From: Clostridium estertheticum | Lineage (GTDB): Bacteria > Bacillota > Clostridia > Clostridiales > Clostridiaceae | Reading direction: 5' to 3' | Assembly (NCBI RefSeq): GCF_026650985.1 | Contig: NZ_CP086239.1 | Location: forward strand, 4,676,501-4,740,500 | Length of the DNA stretch: 64,000 nt | In this document: positions 17,712-25,464 of the stretch, in pieces | How the letters are laid out: each line of letters opens with the position of its first letter | How positions within the stretch are numbered: the stretch's first letter is position 1 | The notes under the pieces: generated by a model | Databases searched by the model: none | The model's input: only the letters and a program-made list of their open reading frames with translations | What the model was told of the DNA's origin: nothing | Program-made: the position numbers and the translations under genes

Positions 17712-17752
17712 GAAAACTTAGAAGCCATGTACTTAAAATAGGAGGAGATTAT

Positions 17753-18319
17753 ATGAATATAAATGTTTTAGATATATTAAAAGAATCAGGAGCACTACTA
17801 GAGGGACATTTTCTGTTATCATCAGGAAGACACAGTAATAGATATTGCCAATGTGCAAAACTTCTTCAATATCCAGATAAATCTGCAAAAGTACTTAGCA
17901 TAGTAACACAGAAGATTAAAGATATACCTTTTGATATAGTAGTAGGACCTGCAATGGGTGGAATAATAGTAGCTTATGAAGTAGGTAGACAAACTGGGAA
18001 ACCTGCTATATTTACTGAAAGAGTAGACGGAAAGATGGAATTACGCCGTGGATTTGAAATTACTAAAGGTCAGAAAGTTTTAATTACAGAGGATGTAGTG
18101 ACTACCGGTAAATCTTCTTTAGAAACAATAGAAGTTTTAAAAGGGCTTGGAGCAGAAGTAGTTGGTATATGTTGTATAGTAGATAGAGGAAGTAGCAATA
18201 TTGATTATCCTATATACAGCGCTATAAAGCTTGGTATAGAAAGTTATGATCCAGCAAATTGCCCGCTTTGCAAAAGTGGATCACCATACATAAAACCTGG
18301 AAGCCGCAACATAAAATAA
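17753..18319 (+). CDS. pyrE: Orotate phosphoribosyltransferase
   Basis: This 188-residue protein contains the PRPP-binding signature [14 protein letters not shown] near residue 112 and the N-terminal [11 protein letters not shown] segment of the clostridial type. It joins orotate to PRPP giving OMP. A strong TAGGAGGAG ribosome binding site precedes the ATG. It is the last gene of pyrBICFKDE. Palindromic element A lies just after it. Confidence 0.95.
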   Translation: MNINVLDILKESGALLEGHFLLSSGRHSNRYCQCAKLLQYPDKSAKVLSIVTQKIKDIPFDIVVGPAMGGIIVAYEVGRQTGKPAIFTERVDGKMELRRGFEITKGQKVLITEDVVTTGKSSLETIEVLKGLGAEVVGICCIVDRGSSNIDYPIYSAIKLGIESYDPANCPLCKSGSPYIKPGSRNIK

Positions 18320-18340
18320 GGTATCCATTTTCTTCACCAA

Positions 18341-18541
18341 TGCTATAACGAGAAGTATATATTGCTTAAATGCTTTCGCTTTGCTAAGTAATTCTAAAAT
18401 TTGATTTATTAATATCTGCTAAAAAATGCAAACTCGCTTCGCTCAAACATGCATTTTTCTTTACGCAGCTACAAATAAATTAAATTAAGAATTACTAAAC
18501 TCGCTCAAATGCATTTTGCGCAATATATACTTTTGTTAGCA
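18341..18541. repeat. Long imperfect palindrome (element A, copy 2)
   Basis: The outer arms are TGCTATAACGAGAAGTATATATTGC (two parts: TGCTATAAC, AAGTATATATTGC) and GCAATATATACTTTTGTTAGCA. Inside are nested pairs AAATGC/GCATTT, AGTAATTCT/AGAATTACT and AAAAAATGCA/TGCATTTTT. Short GCTTTCGC, CTCGCTTCGCTC and CTCGCTCAAATGC motifs recur. It shares its outer arm with the element at 3811. Confidence 0.65.
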
Positions 18542-18558
18542 TTAGCTAAGAAAAAGAT

Positions 18559-18646
18559 GATTAGTCCTAGGAAGGGCAGAAAGTATCTTTCGAATAATAA
18601 GTGATTAGTTCACTGAAATGGGGAGAGTATCTTTCAAAAAATATGT
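18559..18646. repeat. Imperfect 44-base direct repeat, two units
   Basis: Units starting GATTAGT at 18559 and at 18603 each contain AGTATCTTTC about 30 bases in. They are too diverged to read as a recent duplication. Function unknown. Confidence 0.5.
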
Positions 18647-18649
18647 GAA

Positions 18650-18680
18650 GGTAAGCTTCAAGTGGAGGCTTACCTTATTA
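18650..18680 (+). terminator. Hairpin terminator downstream of pyrE
   Basis: GGTAAGC pairs with GCTTACC around an 11-base loop and is followed by a short T-containing tail. It may end the pyr transcript after element A. Confidence 0.5.
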
Positions 18681-18692
18681 AAATTATTAATA

Positions 18693-19079
18693 CTATAGCT
18701 CCTCAGGAGATGATTTAATAAAGTATCGCTTCGCTGAAAATATAAGTGTTAGTCCTAAAATGGAAGATATACAGCCTTGATTATAAGATGATGGTCCGGT
18801 AAGTTTTAATAAATAAATAATAGATAATATTAGAAAAAACATATTGTAGGTTATCATCATCCAATAACTCCATTTTTTAAGCCTCAATAATCCATAAGAT
18901 ATTGTTAATAGAATTAAAAAGAGTAAGGCTTTAATTGCAACATTAAAAAAAGTAGGTGTTTCAGTAACAATTCCAAATTGTTTAGTAAACTTTGGGAATG
19001 AGGATATTATCAATAAAAAAACATTTAAAAAATTTAAATCAACAATATAAGTTACTAATACAGGCCTTTTTTCTTTCAT
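18693..19079 (-). CDS. Small integral membrane protein, unrecognised
   Basis: This 128-residue protein has about four hydrophobic segments, around residues 10-27, 46-62, 68-86 and 100-115, separated by short loops. It has no motif I can name. An AAGGAGTGAT ribosome binding site supports the ATG at 19079 rather than the longer frame that begins at 19109. The last residues (SSPEEL) are encoded by the short palindrome AGCTCC/GGAG that also recurs at 24682. Role unknown. The 370 bases upstream hold no further gene. Confidence 0.6.
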   Translation of the reverse strand: MKEKRPVLVTYIVDLNFLNVFLLIISSFPKFTKQFGIVTETPTFFNVAIKALLFLILLTISYGLLRLKKWSYWMMITYNMFFLILSIIYLLKLTGPSSYNQGCISSILGLTLIFSAKRYFIKSSPEEL

Positions 19080-19483
19080 ACATATCACTCCTTTTAATTT
19101 ATAAGCCACGATTTAATGATCGGATTATGTAGGAATTTATCCGTGTATATTAAATTTATAATTTTAAAAATTTTCTATTTATATATCTAATAATTTTATT
19201 GGCATGGAGAGTATTTTTTAATTATAACATATTTGGATTTAAATGGTCATATAAGTAATAGCTTGTAAATTACGCATATTAGGTATTTAATATCTGCTTG
19301 TTTCAAGAGGTACATAAGTATACGCTTGTTACATTCGAAATAATAAATAATTGATATTTTTAATGTCCTTGATGATATACAATAGAATTATATGAGTGTT
19401 TTAAAAAGTTGAATAATATATTGCCTATGTTATACTTAATAAGTTAAATTTATTAAAGTTTTACAAATATGAGGTGAATAAAT

Positions 19484-20389
19484 ATGATATATCCATATAA
19501 AAATAAGTATGATCAAGAATTATCTGGAAATAACAAAGAATTTGTATCTTCTATTGACACAAGTATCGATAATCTGAGAGTTGACTGTAAAAAATGTTTT
19601 GGATTGTGCTGCGTTGCATTGTACTTTTCGGCGTCTGAAGGTTTTCCAATCAACAAAGATGCTGGTAGGCCTTGCATAAACCTACAATCGGACTTTAATT
19701 GCTCTGTTCACAAAAATTTAAGTGATAAGGGTCTTAAAGGTTGCACTGCGTATGATTGTTTTGGTGCAGGTCAAAAGGTAGCTCAAGTTACATATAGTGG
19801 ACACGATTGGAGGCTGGTTCCGGAATCTGCAAAACAAATGTTTGAGGTGTTTCTAATAATGAGGCAACTTCATGAAATGTTATGGTATCTGACAGAGGCA
19901 AGCATATTACAAGTGGCTCATTCTGTAAAAGATAAGCTCAATTCTATAATAAATGAGACTATACGTCTCACTCATCTAAGTCCGGATTCTCTTATAAAAC
20001 TGGATGTAGAATCACACAGGGACAATGTTAATGTTCTACTTTTTAAAACTAGCGAACTTGTTCGGTCTAAAGCATGTAGGGGACAGAAGAACCCTTCAAA
20101 GTATCAGAAAACAAAGGCTGGAGGGGCAGATCTTATTGGTTCAGACCTTAGAAAAAATAATCTAAGGGGTGCAAACTTAAGAGGAGCATGTCTTATTGCA
20201 GCAAATCTTAGAGAAGTCGATCTGAGTGGAGCTGATCTTATAGGAGCTGATTTAAGAGATACTGATATAAGCGGAGCTAATCTTACAGACAGTATTTTTC
20301 TAACTCAATCCCAGATCAACACAGCTAAGGGGGATTCGAATACAAAGTTACCAATATTACTAACTCGCCCAACGCATTGGTTAAAATAA
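19484..20389 (+). CDS. Pentapeptide-repeat protein with an N-terminal cysteine cluster
   Basis: This 301-residue protein has two parts. Residues about 35-90 hold a Cys cluster (CKKCFGLCC, then single Cys in RPCIN, FNCSV, KGCTA and YDCFG), resembling a YkgJ-like zinc or iron-sulfur binding region. Residues about 216-280 are some eleven consecutive pentapeptides of the A-D/N-L-x-x kind, which fold as a right-handed beta helix. Pentapeptide-repeat proteins sometimes mimic DNA and protect gyrase, but this cannot be claimed here. The ribosome binding site ATGAGGTGAAT is good. It stands alone, with convergent transcription at its end. Confidence 0.8.
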   Translation: MIYPYKNKYDQELSGNNKEFVSSIDTSIDNLRVDCKKCFGLCCVALYFSASEGFPINKDAGRPCINLQSDFNCSVHKNLSDKGLKGCTAYDCFGAGQKVAQVTYSGHDWRLVPESAKQMFEVFLIMRQLHEMLWYLTEASILQVAHSVKDKLNSIINETIRLTHLSPDSLIKLDVESHRDNVNVLLFKTSELVRSKACRGQKNPSKYQKTKAGGADLIGSDLRKNNLRGANLRGACLIAANLREVDLSGADLIGADLRDTDISGANLTDSIFLTQSQINTAKGDSNTKLPILLTRPTHWLK

Positions 20390-20439
20390 TTAACTATGTA
20401 ACGTGCTAATTTCACTCATGACAAAGTATAACACCTAAT

Positions 20440-20474
20440 TGTATTAATATTATGAAAACAATAATATTAATACA
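20440..20474. terminator. Bidirectional hairpin between converging genes
   Basis: A perfect 14-base inverted repeat (TGTATTAATATTAT) with a seven-base loop overlaps the stop codon of the minus-strand transporter gene. It probably ends both transcripts. Confidence 0.6.
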
Positions 20475-21355
20475 GTTATTATAATAACTGAAAAAATTAT
20501 AGATATTGAATTAATACATGCAGATAACTCTGTATTCCCTCCTAGTTTTTGTGTATAAACAGTTGCTAGACTTGTAATTGGTGAAAATAATAAAATAACA
20601 ATTGTTTGTCGCATCTCTAAAGAAATTGGAGCCATAAAGAAAATAAACAATGCTAATAATCCACAAATACTATAACGTACCATAATATGCTTCCATATTA
20701 GAGAGATAATTTTCTTATTAAAATGTACTTCAATGGCTATTCCAATCATAAGCATAGATAAAAATGTATTTGCTGATCCTATGGTTTGTGCAAATATGAT
20801 TAAGTTTGATGGAATGAGTATATTACATATAGATAATACTATCATAAACATGTAAGTACACACGGGTACTGAGGATACCACTTTCTTAAATACAATTTTA
20901 TAATCAAATTTGTTCGATGGATCCTGTATTGCTGAAGCAAATCCATATGTCATGCCTAAACACATAATGGAATTTCCTGCATCAAACATACAAGTTGCAA
21001 GTACACTGGTCGAAGAAAAAACACCGCTTACAAATGGTAAAGTAAAGTTGCCGATATTAAATCCTGATAAGTTTAGCATAGAAAAGCTTTTATCTGTTTT
21101 GTTTTTTCTCATAAAATATCCCGCTATCACTAGAAAAATATTAAAACCAAATCCAATGATAATAATAAACAGCATTTCAAGACTTAGTTTTGTTCCATTT
21201 AAATTTGCAATAATTGCACATGGCAATGTTAATTTTAAAACAATACTGGAAATCACTTCAAAATCTTGCTTTTTTAATATGTTTATCTTCTTAAATATAT
21301 ATCCAGTTAGTATAATTGCCATCAAGGTTATTGCTTTTGCTATTATAATATTCAT
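20450..21355 (-). CDS. AEC-family (auxin efflux carrier-like) transporter
   Basis: This 301-residue membrane protein has about ten hydrophobic segments arranged as two halves, as in AEC/bile-acid-sodium-symporter-fold transporters. It has an early TGYIFKKINIL segment and a LKLTLPCAIIANL segment matching the family. Bacterial members are thought to export or import organic acids such as malate. A TTG at 21364 is in frame but touches the ribosome binding site (AGGAAAGG), so I use the ATG at 21355. It lies downstream of an SDR and a nitroreductase gene on the same strand and may move a substrate of those enzymes. Confidence 0.8.
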   Translation of the reverse strand: MNIIIAKAITLMAIILTGYIFKKINILKKQDFEVISSIVLKLTLPCAIIANLNGTKLSLEMLFIIIIGFGFNIFLVIAGYFMRKNKTDKSFSMLNLSGFNIGNFTLPFVSGVFSSTSVLATCMFDAGNSIMCLGMTYGFASAIQDPSNKFDYKIVFKKVVSSVPVCTYMFMIVLSICNILIPSNLIIFAQTIGSANTFLSMLMIGIAIEVHFNKKIISLIWKHIMVRYSICGLLALFIFFMAPISLEMRQTIVILLFSPITSLATVYTQKLGGNTELSACINSISIIFSVIIITVLILLFS

Positions 21356-21388
21356 TTTTATCAACCTTTCCTCTTATCAATAAAACAT

Positions 21389-21440
21389 AATGAAAAGACA
21401 TTATATACGCTTACATTAAGGCATACAATGTCTTTTCATT
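21389..21440 (-). terminator. Hairpin between the SDR and AEC genes
   Basis: AATGAAAAGACATT at 21389 pairs with AATGTCTTTTCATT at 21427. On the minus strand the stem is followed by TGTTTTATT. It may lower expression of the downstream transporter gene. Confidence 0.55.
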
Positions 21441-21452
21441 TTGCTATTTATA

Positions 21453-22226
21453 TTACTTTCCTAGATATCCTCCATCTACTGGAATAATTGCACCTGTGAT
21501 ATAAGAAGATGCTTCACTAGAAAGAAATACAGATAATCCTTTAAGATCCTCTGCTTGCCCCCAACGATGTTTTGGAATTCTTCCGGTAATCTCTTCATAT
21601 TGTTTTGGATTTTTTTCTTTCATATCTGCCGTTAATTTTGTTACCATATATCCTGGGGCAATTGCATTTACATTTACTCCTTTTGATGACCATTCATTGG
21701 AAAGTGCTTTAGTTAATTGTGCAACGCCACCTTTACTTGCTGCATACGCAGGTATCATTTCACTCCCGAAAAATGAGGTCATAGAAGCGATATTAATAAT
21801 TCTTCCTGAACTTTGTTTTAACATTGTTTTTCCAGCTAATTGACACATAATAAATACAGAACGAAGATTAATACTCATAACCTCATCCCATTCCTCGATG
21901 GGGAAATCTTCTGCTCTGTGTCTTCTTTGAATACCGGCTGCAGTTACTAGAATATCCAAATTACCATCCAGTGCTGCCAAGCAATCATCAAATGCTCGAT
22001 AATTATCTTGTGTGTTTCTTAAATCTGCTTTTATACCATGGCATTTATAACCTTGTTCAACAAAAGCAGCTGCTGTAGACATTGTTTTATCAGAAGAACC
22101 AATAATTGCCACTTCACAACCAGCTTCTAATAATCCTTCTGCCATTCCATAACCAAGACCTTTAGTACCACCAGTTACAATAGCTTTTTTTCCTTTTAAA
22201 CTAAACTTTTCTAAAAAATCTTCCAT
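21453..22226 (-). CDS. Short-chain dehydrogenase/reductase (gluconate 5-dehydrogenase-like)
   Basis: This 257-residue classical SDR has the TGGTKGLG nucleotide-binding motif near residue 18 and a VTAAGI segment in place of NNAG. The catalytic Ser is in IASMTSF, and the Tyr and Lys are in YAASK near residue 158. The C-terminal SGxITGAxIPVDGG end is typical. Overall pattern and length resemble gluconate 5-dehydrogenase or 2-deoxygluconate 3-dehydrogenase; the substrate is not certain. The AAAGGAGAT ribosome binding site supports the ATG at 22226. The gene lies 36 bases after the nitroreductase gene and is probably in one transcript with it. Confidence 0.88.
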   Translation of the reverse strand: MEDFLEKFSLKGKKAIVTGGTKGLGYGMAEGLLEAGCEVAIIGSSDKTMSTAAAFVEQGYKCHGIKADLRNTQDNYRAFDDCLAALDGNLDILVTAAGIQRRHRAEDFPIEEWDEVMSINLRSVFIMCQLAGKTMLKQSSGRIINIASMTSFFGSEMIPAYAASKGGVAQLTKALSNEWSSKGVNVNAIAPGYMVTKLTADMKEKNPKQYEEITGRIPKHRWGQAEDLKGLSVFLSSEASSYITGAIIPVDGGYLGK

Positions 22227-22262
22227 TTTATCTCCTTTATAATTCATTTACAAATTCCAATA

Positions 22263-23072
22263 TTAGATATTGGATTCATAAAAAGTAACTTGCAATGGAT
22301 TTCTATCTACTAACCTTGCATAACTATATTTTGGGTATCCAACCATAACGGCACCTGTTATTTTTTTGCTTTTGGGAATATTTAGCAATTCAAGCATGGG
22401 CGAATTATCTTTAAGTGCAATCTTTTCAAATACTCCAGCCCAGCAAGAACCCAATCCAAGTGTTGGGGCATATAGTTCCATATATGCTAATGAAAAAATA
22501 GAATTTTCTCTTCCTCGTGGGAAATCTACGTCAGCGGTTGCTAGAACAAGACAAGGTGCCCCTCTCAAAATAGCATCAATTCCTTCATTACGAAAAGATT
22601 TAATATAACTATCATATATCTCACTGAATAATTTATCATGTTCGAATTCCTCAGCAATAAGTTCAACAGCTTTATCAAGTATATTTCTATCATCTATGAT
22701 CATATAAGATATACCTTGTAGATTATGTCCAGTAGGAGCGAAATGTGCGATATTAACCAGATCCGTTAATTTTTCTCTTGGAACAGGAGTTTCTTTATAA
22801 GATCGAATTGCACGTCTTGAACGAAGAAAGTTTTCTGCTTCTTCAGGACTTAATTTTGGGAATTCTTTTGCACTTTTTTGATTGACTAATGGCGATTTTA
22901 CATTATTAATAGCTTTTTTAGGACAAACAGCTACACAATGTCCACAGGCAATACATTTTTCGGAAATAGCTTCTGGACCATTTTTCCCAATTATTAATAT
23001 CTGCTCAGGACATTCATTTGCACAAATTCCGCATTTGATACATTTCTCTTGATCTACAGTTATTAAATTCAT
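22263..23072 (-). CDS. Ferredoxin-nitroreductase fusion protein
   Basis: This 269-residue protein starts with a two-cluster ferredoxin domain: CIKCGICANECP at about residues 11-22 and CIACGHCVAVCP at about 41-52, each fitting a [4Fe-4S] site. An FMN-dependent nitroreductase domain follows (RRAIRSYKETPVP near residue 90, APTGHNLQG near 131). Such fusions are common in clostridia and reduce nitro compounds, quinones or other electron acceptors with ferredoxin electrons; the natural substrate is unknown. The ribosome binding site is TTAGGAGGAAT. It is first in a minus-strand set with the SDR and the AEC transporter. Confidence 0.9.
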   Translation of the reverse strand: MNLITVDQEKCIKCGICANECPEQILIIGKNGPEAISEKCIACGHCVAVCPKKAINNVKSPLVNQKSAKEFPKLSPEEAENFLRSRRAIRSYKETPVPREKLTDLVNIAHFAPTGHNLQGISYMIIDDRNILDKAVELIAEEFEHDKLFSEIYDSYIKSFRNEGIDAILRGAPCLVLATADVDFPRGRENSIFSLAYMELYAPTLGLGSCWAGVFEKIALKDNSPMLELLNIPKSKKITGAVMVGYPKYSYARLVDRNPLQVTFYESNI

Positions 23073-23236
23073 TTTCTTATTCCTCCTAATAATATCCTTC
23101 TGAAGTCGTCAATGCATCTTCTTCGAAGCTGTTGCAGCGACCCAGGAGATAATTTAACTTTTTATTTAAACTAATAAGGTAGTTTAAATAAAAACTGAAC
23201 GTGTTCTATAATTATATAGTATACTAAACGTTCCTA

Positions 23237-23449
23237 ATGAGCAAGGAAGGAAATGTAATTAATGAAACAATAGAAGAAGGATAATTTGATCCAAAGGTAG
23301 ATGAGGCATATCGTACAATATATTTTAAGCCTCGCCGAAATATTTCGAAATAAATTTTAGAACATGGAATTTCAAGAGGAGAATTGAGAAAAGATCTGAA
23401 TATAGATGTAAGCATTGATTTAATTTGGTGCGTTATGCGTTCCTTTTGA
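23237..23449 (+). pseudogene. Remnant of a TetR-family regulator (C-terminal half with two stops)
   Basis: Read in one frame from the ATG at 23237, this stretch gives a sequence typical of TetR C-terminal domains: FDPKVDEAYRTIYFKPRRN, then ILEHGISRGELRKDLNIDV, then SIDLIW. It is broken by TAA at 23282 and again at 23351, and it stops at 23447 before a normal end. The DNA-binding domain is missing. It lies between the nitroreductase and HxlR genes and overlaps the last codons of the latter. It suggests the nitroreductase/SDR set once had its own TetR regulator. Confidence 0.75.
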
Positions 23450-23761
23450 CCATTTTGTAACTTCATTTAATGCATTCACTAAATTTAATCCATTTGTAGT
23501 TAGAGAATATTCCACATGTGGAGGAATTTCATTATATTGAACCCTTTTAACTATATTTTCTTTTACTAGTTCTTTTAAAATTTTAGCGAGCATCATATCT
23601 GTAATGCCATTTAATTGCCGTTTTAATTGATTAAATCTAACATAATCTGCTTGATGTAATTCCCATATAAGTCTCATTTTCCATTTTCCGCCTATAATAT
23701 TAGTTGCATATTCAAGTGGACAATCTGGAAGTAAGAATTTGTCTTCGGTCAATCTAATCAA
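23420..23761 (-). CDS. HxlR-family transcriptional regulator
   Basis: This 113-residue winged-helix protein carries the HxlR pattern. CPLEYATNIIGGKWKMRLIWEL lies at about residues 14-35, LNGITDMMLAKILKELVKENIV at about 50-71, and the wing EYSLTTNG near residue 83. HxlR proteins respond to redox stress, aldehydes or quinones through the conserved N-terminal Cys, present here at position 14. It is divergent from the DsbA-like gene at 23970, which is a plausible target. Its last codons overlap the TetR remnant, so its C-terminus may have changed. Confidence 0.88.
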   Translation of the reverse strand: MIRLTEDKFLLPDCPLEYATNIIGGKWKMRLIWELHQADYVRFNQLKRQLNGITDMMLAKILKELVKENIVKRVQYNEIPPHVEYSLTTNGLNLVNALNEVTKWSKGTHNAPN

Positions 23762-23969
23762 CTCCCTTTTAATATATAATTTTTATATCTATTATAATAC
23801 AGATAAATACACAATACTATATTTTATTATAGTATCTATAATTTTATTGCGTACTTGTTCTGTATAGATATATGTATATAATTGAATTTGCAAGTAAGAT
23901 TTAACTCGAGTTAATATTAATAGATGTACATTTATAAAAAAAATATTTAATCGAAAGTGGTGTTTATAA

Positions 23970-24677
23970 ATGAAAATAGAAATATGGTCAGATTACGCAT
24001 GTCCATACTGTTATATAGGAAAACGTAGATTAGAAAAGGCTTTAGAGAGTTTTTCGGATAGAAAAGATATAGAGATTAGTTTTAAAAGTTTTGAACTAGA
24101 TCCAAGTGCTAGTTATAAAACAACAACAAATACGAGAGAAAGAATTTCAGTAAAATATCGTATGAGTAGTGAAAAAGCACAACAGATGATAGATAGTATA
24201 ACTGAATATGCTAAAAGTGTTGGACTAGATTTTAATTATAATACAGTACGTTATACAAATACATTTGATGCTCATCGTATTGCAAAATATGCAGAAACTA
24301 AAGGAAAAGGAATAGAAATTTCAGAAAAATTATTACATGCATATTTTACTGAAAATAAACAAATGAGTGATCATAAGGTATTAACTGATATTGCTATTGA
24401 ATTTGGTTTAGATAAATTAGAAGTAGAAGATATATTAAATGGTAAAAAGTTTGCAGAGGATGTTCGCAATGATGAATATGAAGCTGGTAAACTTGGAATA
24501 CATGCAGTTCCATTCTTTTTGATTAACGAAAAATATTCAATTTCAGGCGCCCAACCATCAGAAGTATTTGAGAAGACTTTTGAAAAAGCATTACAAGAAG
24601 AAAAAACAATGGAAAATGACAACTTAGGCGGTATGGTTTGTAATAGTGACGGCTGTAGTATTCCAAATAATAAATAA
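23970..24677 (+). CDS. DsbA-family (FrnE-like) thiol oxidoreductase
   Basis: This 235-residue protein begins MKIEIWSDYACPYCYIGKRR, with the active-site CPYC at residues 11-14, and carries the helical insertion of the FrnE branch. The conserved cis-proline stretch AVPFFLINEKYSISGAQ lies near residue 176. It has no signal peptide, so it should act in the cytoplasm in thiol-disulfide or polyketide-type isomerisation reactions; the precise role is open. The C-terminus has an extra pair of Cys (VCNSDGCS). It is divergent from the HxlR regulator, fitting redox-responsive control. Confidence 0.85.
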   Translation: MKIEIWSDYACPYCYIGKRRLEKALESFSDRKDIEISFKSFELDPSASYKTTTNTRERISVKYRMSSEKAQQMIDSITEYAKSVGLDFNYNTVRYTNTFDAHRIAKYAETKGKGIEISEKLLHAYFTENKQMSDHKVLTDIAIEFGLDKLEVEDILNGKKFAEDVRNDEYEAGKLGIHAVPFFLINEKYSISGAQPSEVFEKTFEKALQEEKTMENDNLGGMVCNSDGCSIPNNK

Positions 24678-24753
24678 TACTTATCTATTGCAGCTCCGTA
24701 GGAGATGATTTAATAATAAAGCTCATAATCTATGACTTATAAGGAGCATATAA

Positions 24754-25395
24754 ATGATTATAGAATTACCAGTAACAGGTGTTTTTACAACAAATTCATA
24801 TTTTTTAATAGATAGTGAAAGTAATCATGCCTTTCTAATTGATCCAGGTGCAGAAGCTAGTAAATTATTAAATTATATAAGAGAAAATAATTTAATAATT
24901 GAAAAAATTCTTATAACACATGGCCATTTTGATCACATTGGTGCAGTAAAAGAAATAAGTGAAGCACTAAATATACCAGTTTATGTACATGAGAATGGTA
25001 AAAAATATATCCAAAACACAATATGGAATTTGTCATCTAGTTGTGGACAGGATATTACTATAGAAGCAACAAATTACATGAAAAATAATGATTTAATTAA
25101 ATTAGAAGCTAATTCTAAAATAAAATTAAGAGTTATTTATGTTGCAGGCCATACTTTAGATGGGGTAGTTTTTTATAGTGAAAATGAGAAAGCAGCATTT
25201 GTAGGAGATAGTATTTATAATGGTGAGATAGGTATAAGCGATTATTATGGTGGAGATTTAGTTACATTGCTTACTGAAGTTAAACATAAAATTTTAACGA
25301 TGCCAGAAGACACTGTACTTTATCCAGGACATGGTCAGACAACAACGGTAAGGCGTGTCAAAAATACAAATTCTTATTTTCGAATGTCTGATTAG
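24754..25395 (+). CDS. Metallo-beta-lactamase-fold hydrolase (glyoxalase II-like)
   Basis: This 213-residue protein has the THGHFDHIGAV metal-binding motif with His56, His58, Asp60 and His61. Further metal ligands are at the GHTLDGVVF and GDSIYNGEIG positions, and a final PGHGQTTT. The layout is that of small glyoxalase II-like MBL proteins that hydrolyse thioesters or similar bonds. The ribosome binding site ATAAGGAGCAT is good. The upstream gap contains the short palindrome AGCTCC/GGAG that also occurs at 18693. Confidence 0.87.
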   Translation: MIIELPVTGVFTTNSYFLIDSESNHAFLIDPGAEASKLLNYIRENNLIIEKILITHGHFDHIGAVKEISEALNIPVYVHENGKKYIQNTIWNLSSSCGQDITIEATNYMKNNDLIKLEANSKIKLRVIYVAGHTLDGVVFYSENEKAAFVGDSIYNGEIGISDYYGGDLVTLLTEVKHKILTMPEDTVLYPGHGQTTTVRRVKNTNSYFRMSD

Positions 25396-25464
25396 TAAGT
25401 AGGTTTGGAGAATAATAATGAACTATTTTGTAACTTTAAGTAATGAGAAATGAGGAAGAAATTT

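Noticed and set aside
23224-23466. 80-residue minus-strand frame overlapping the TetR remnant
   Set aside because: The plus-strand translation matches TetR proteins while this one has no pattern and no ribosome binding site.
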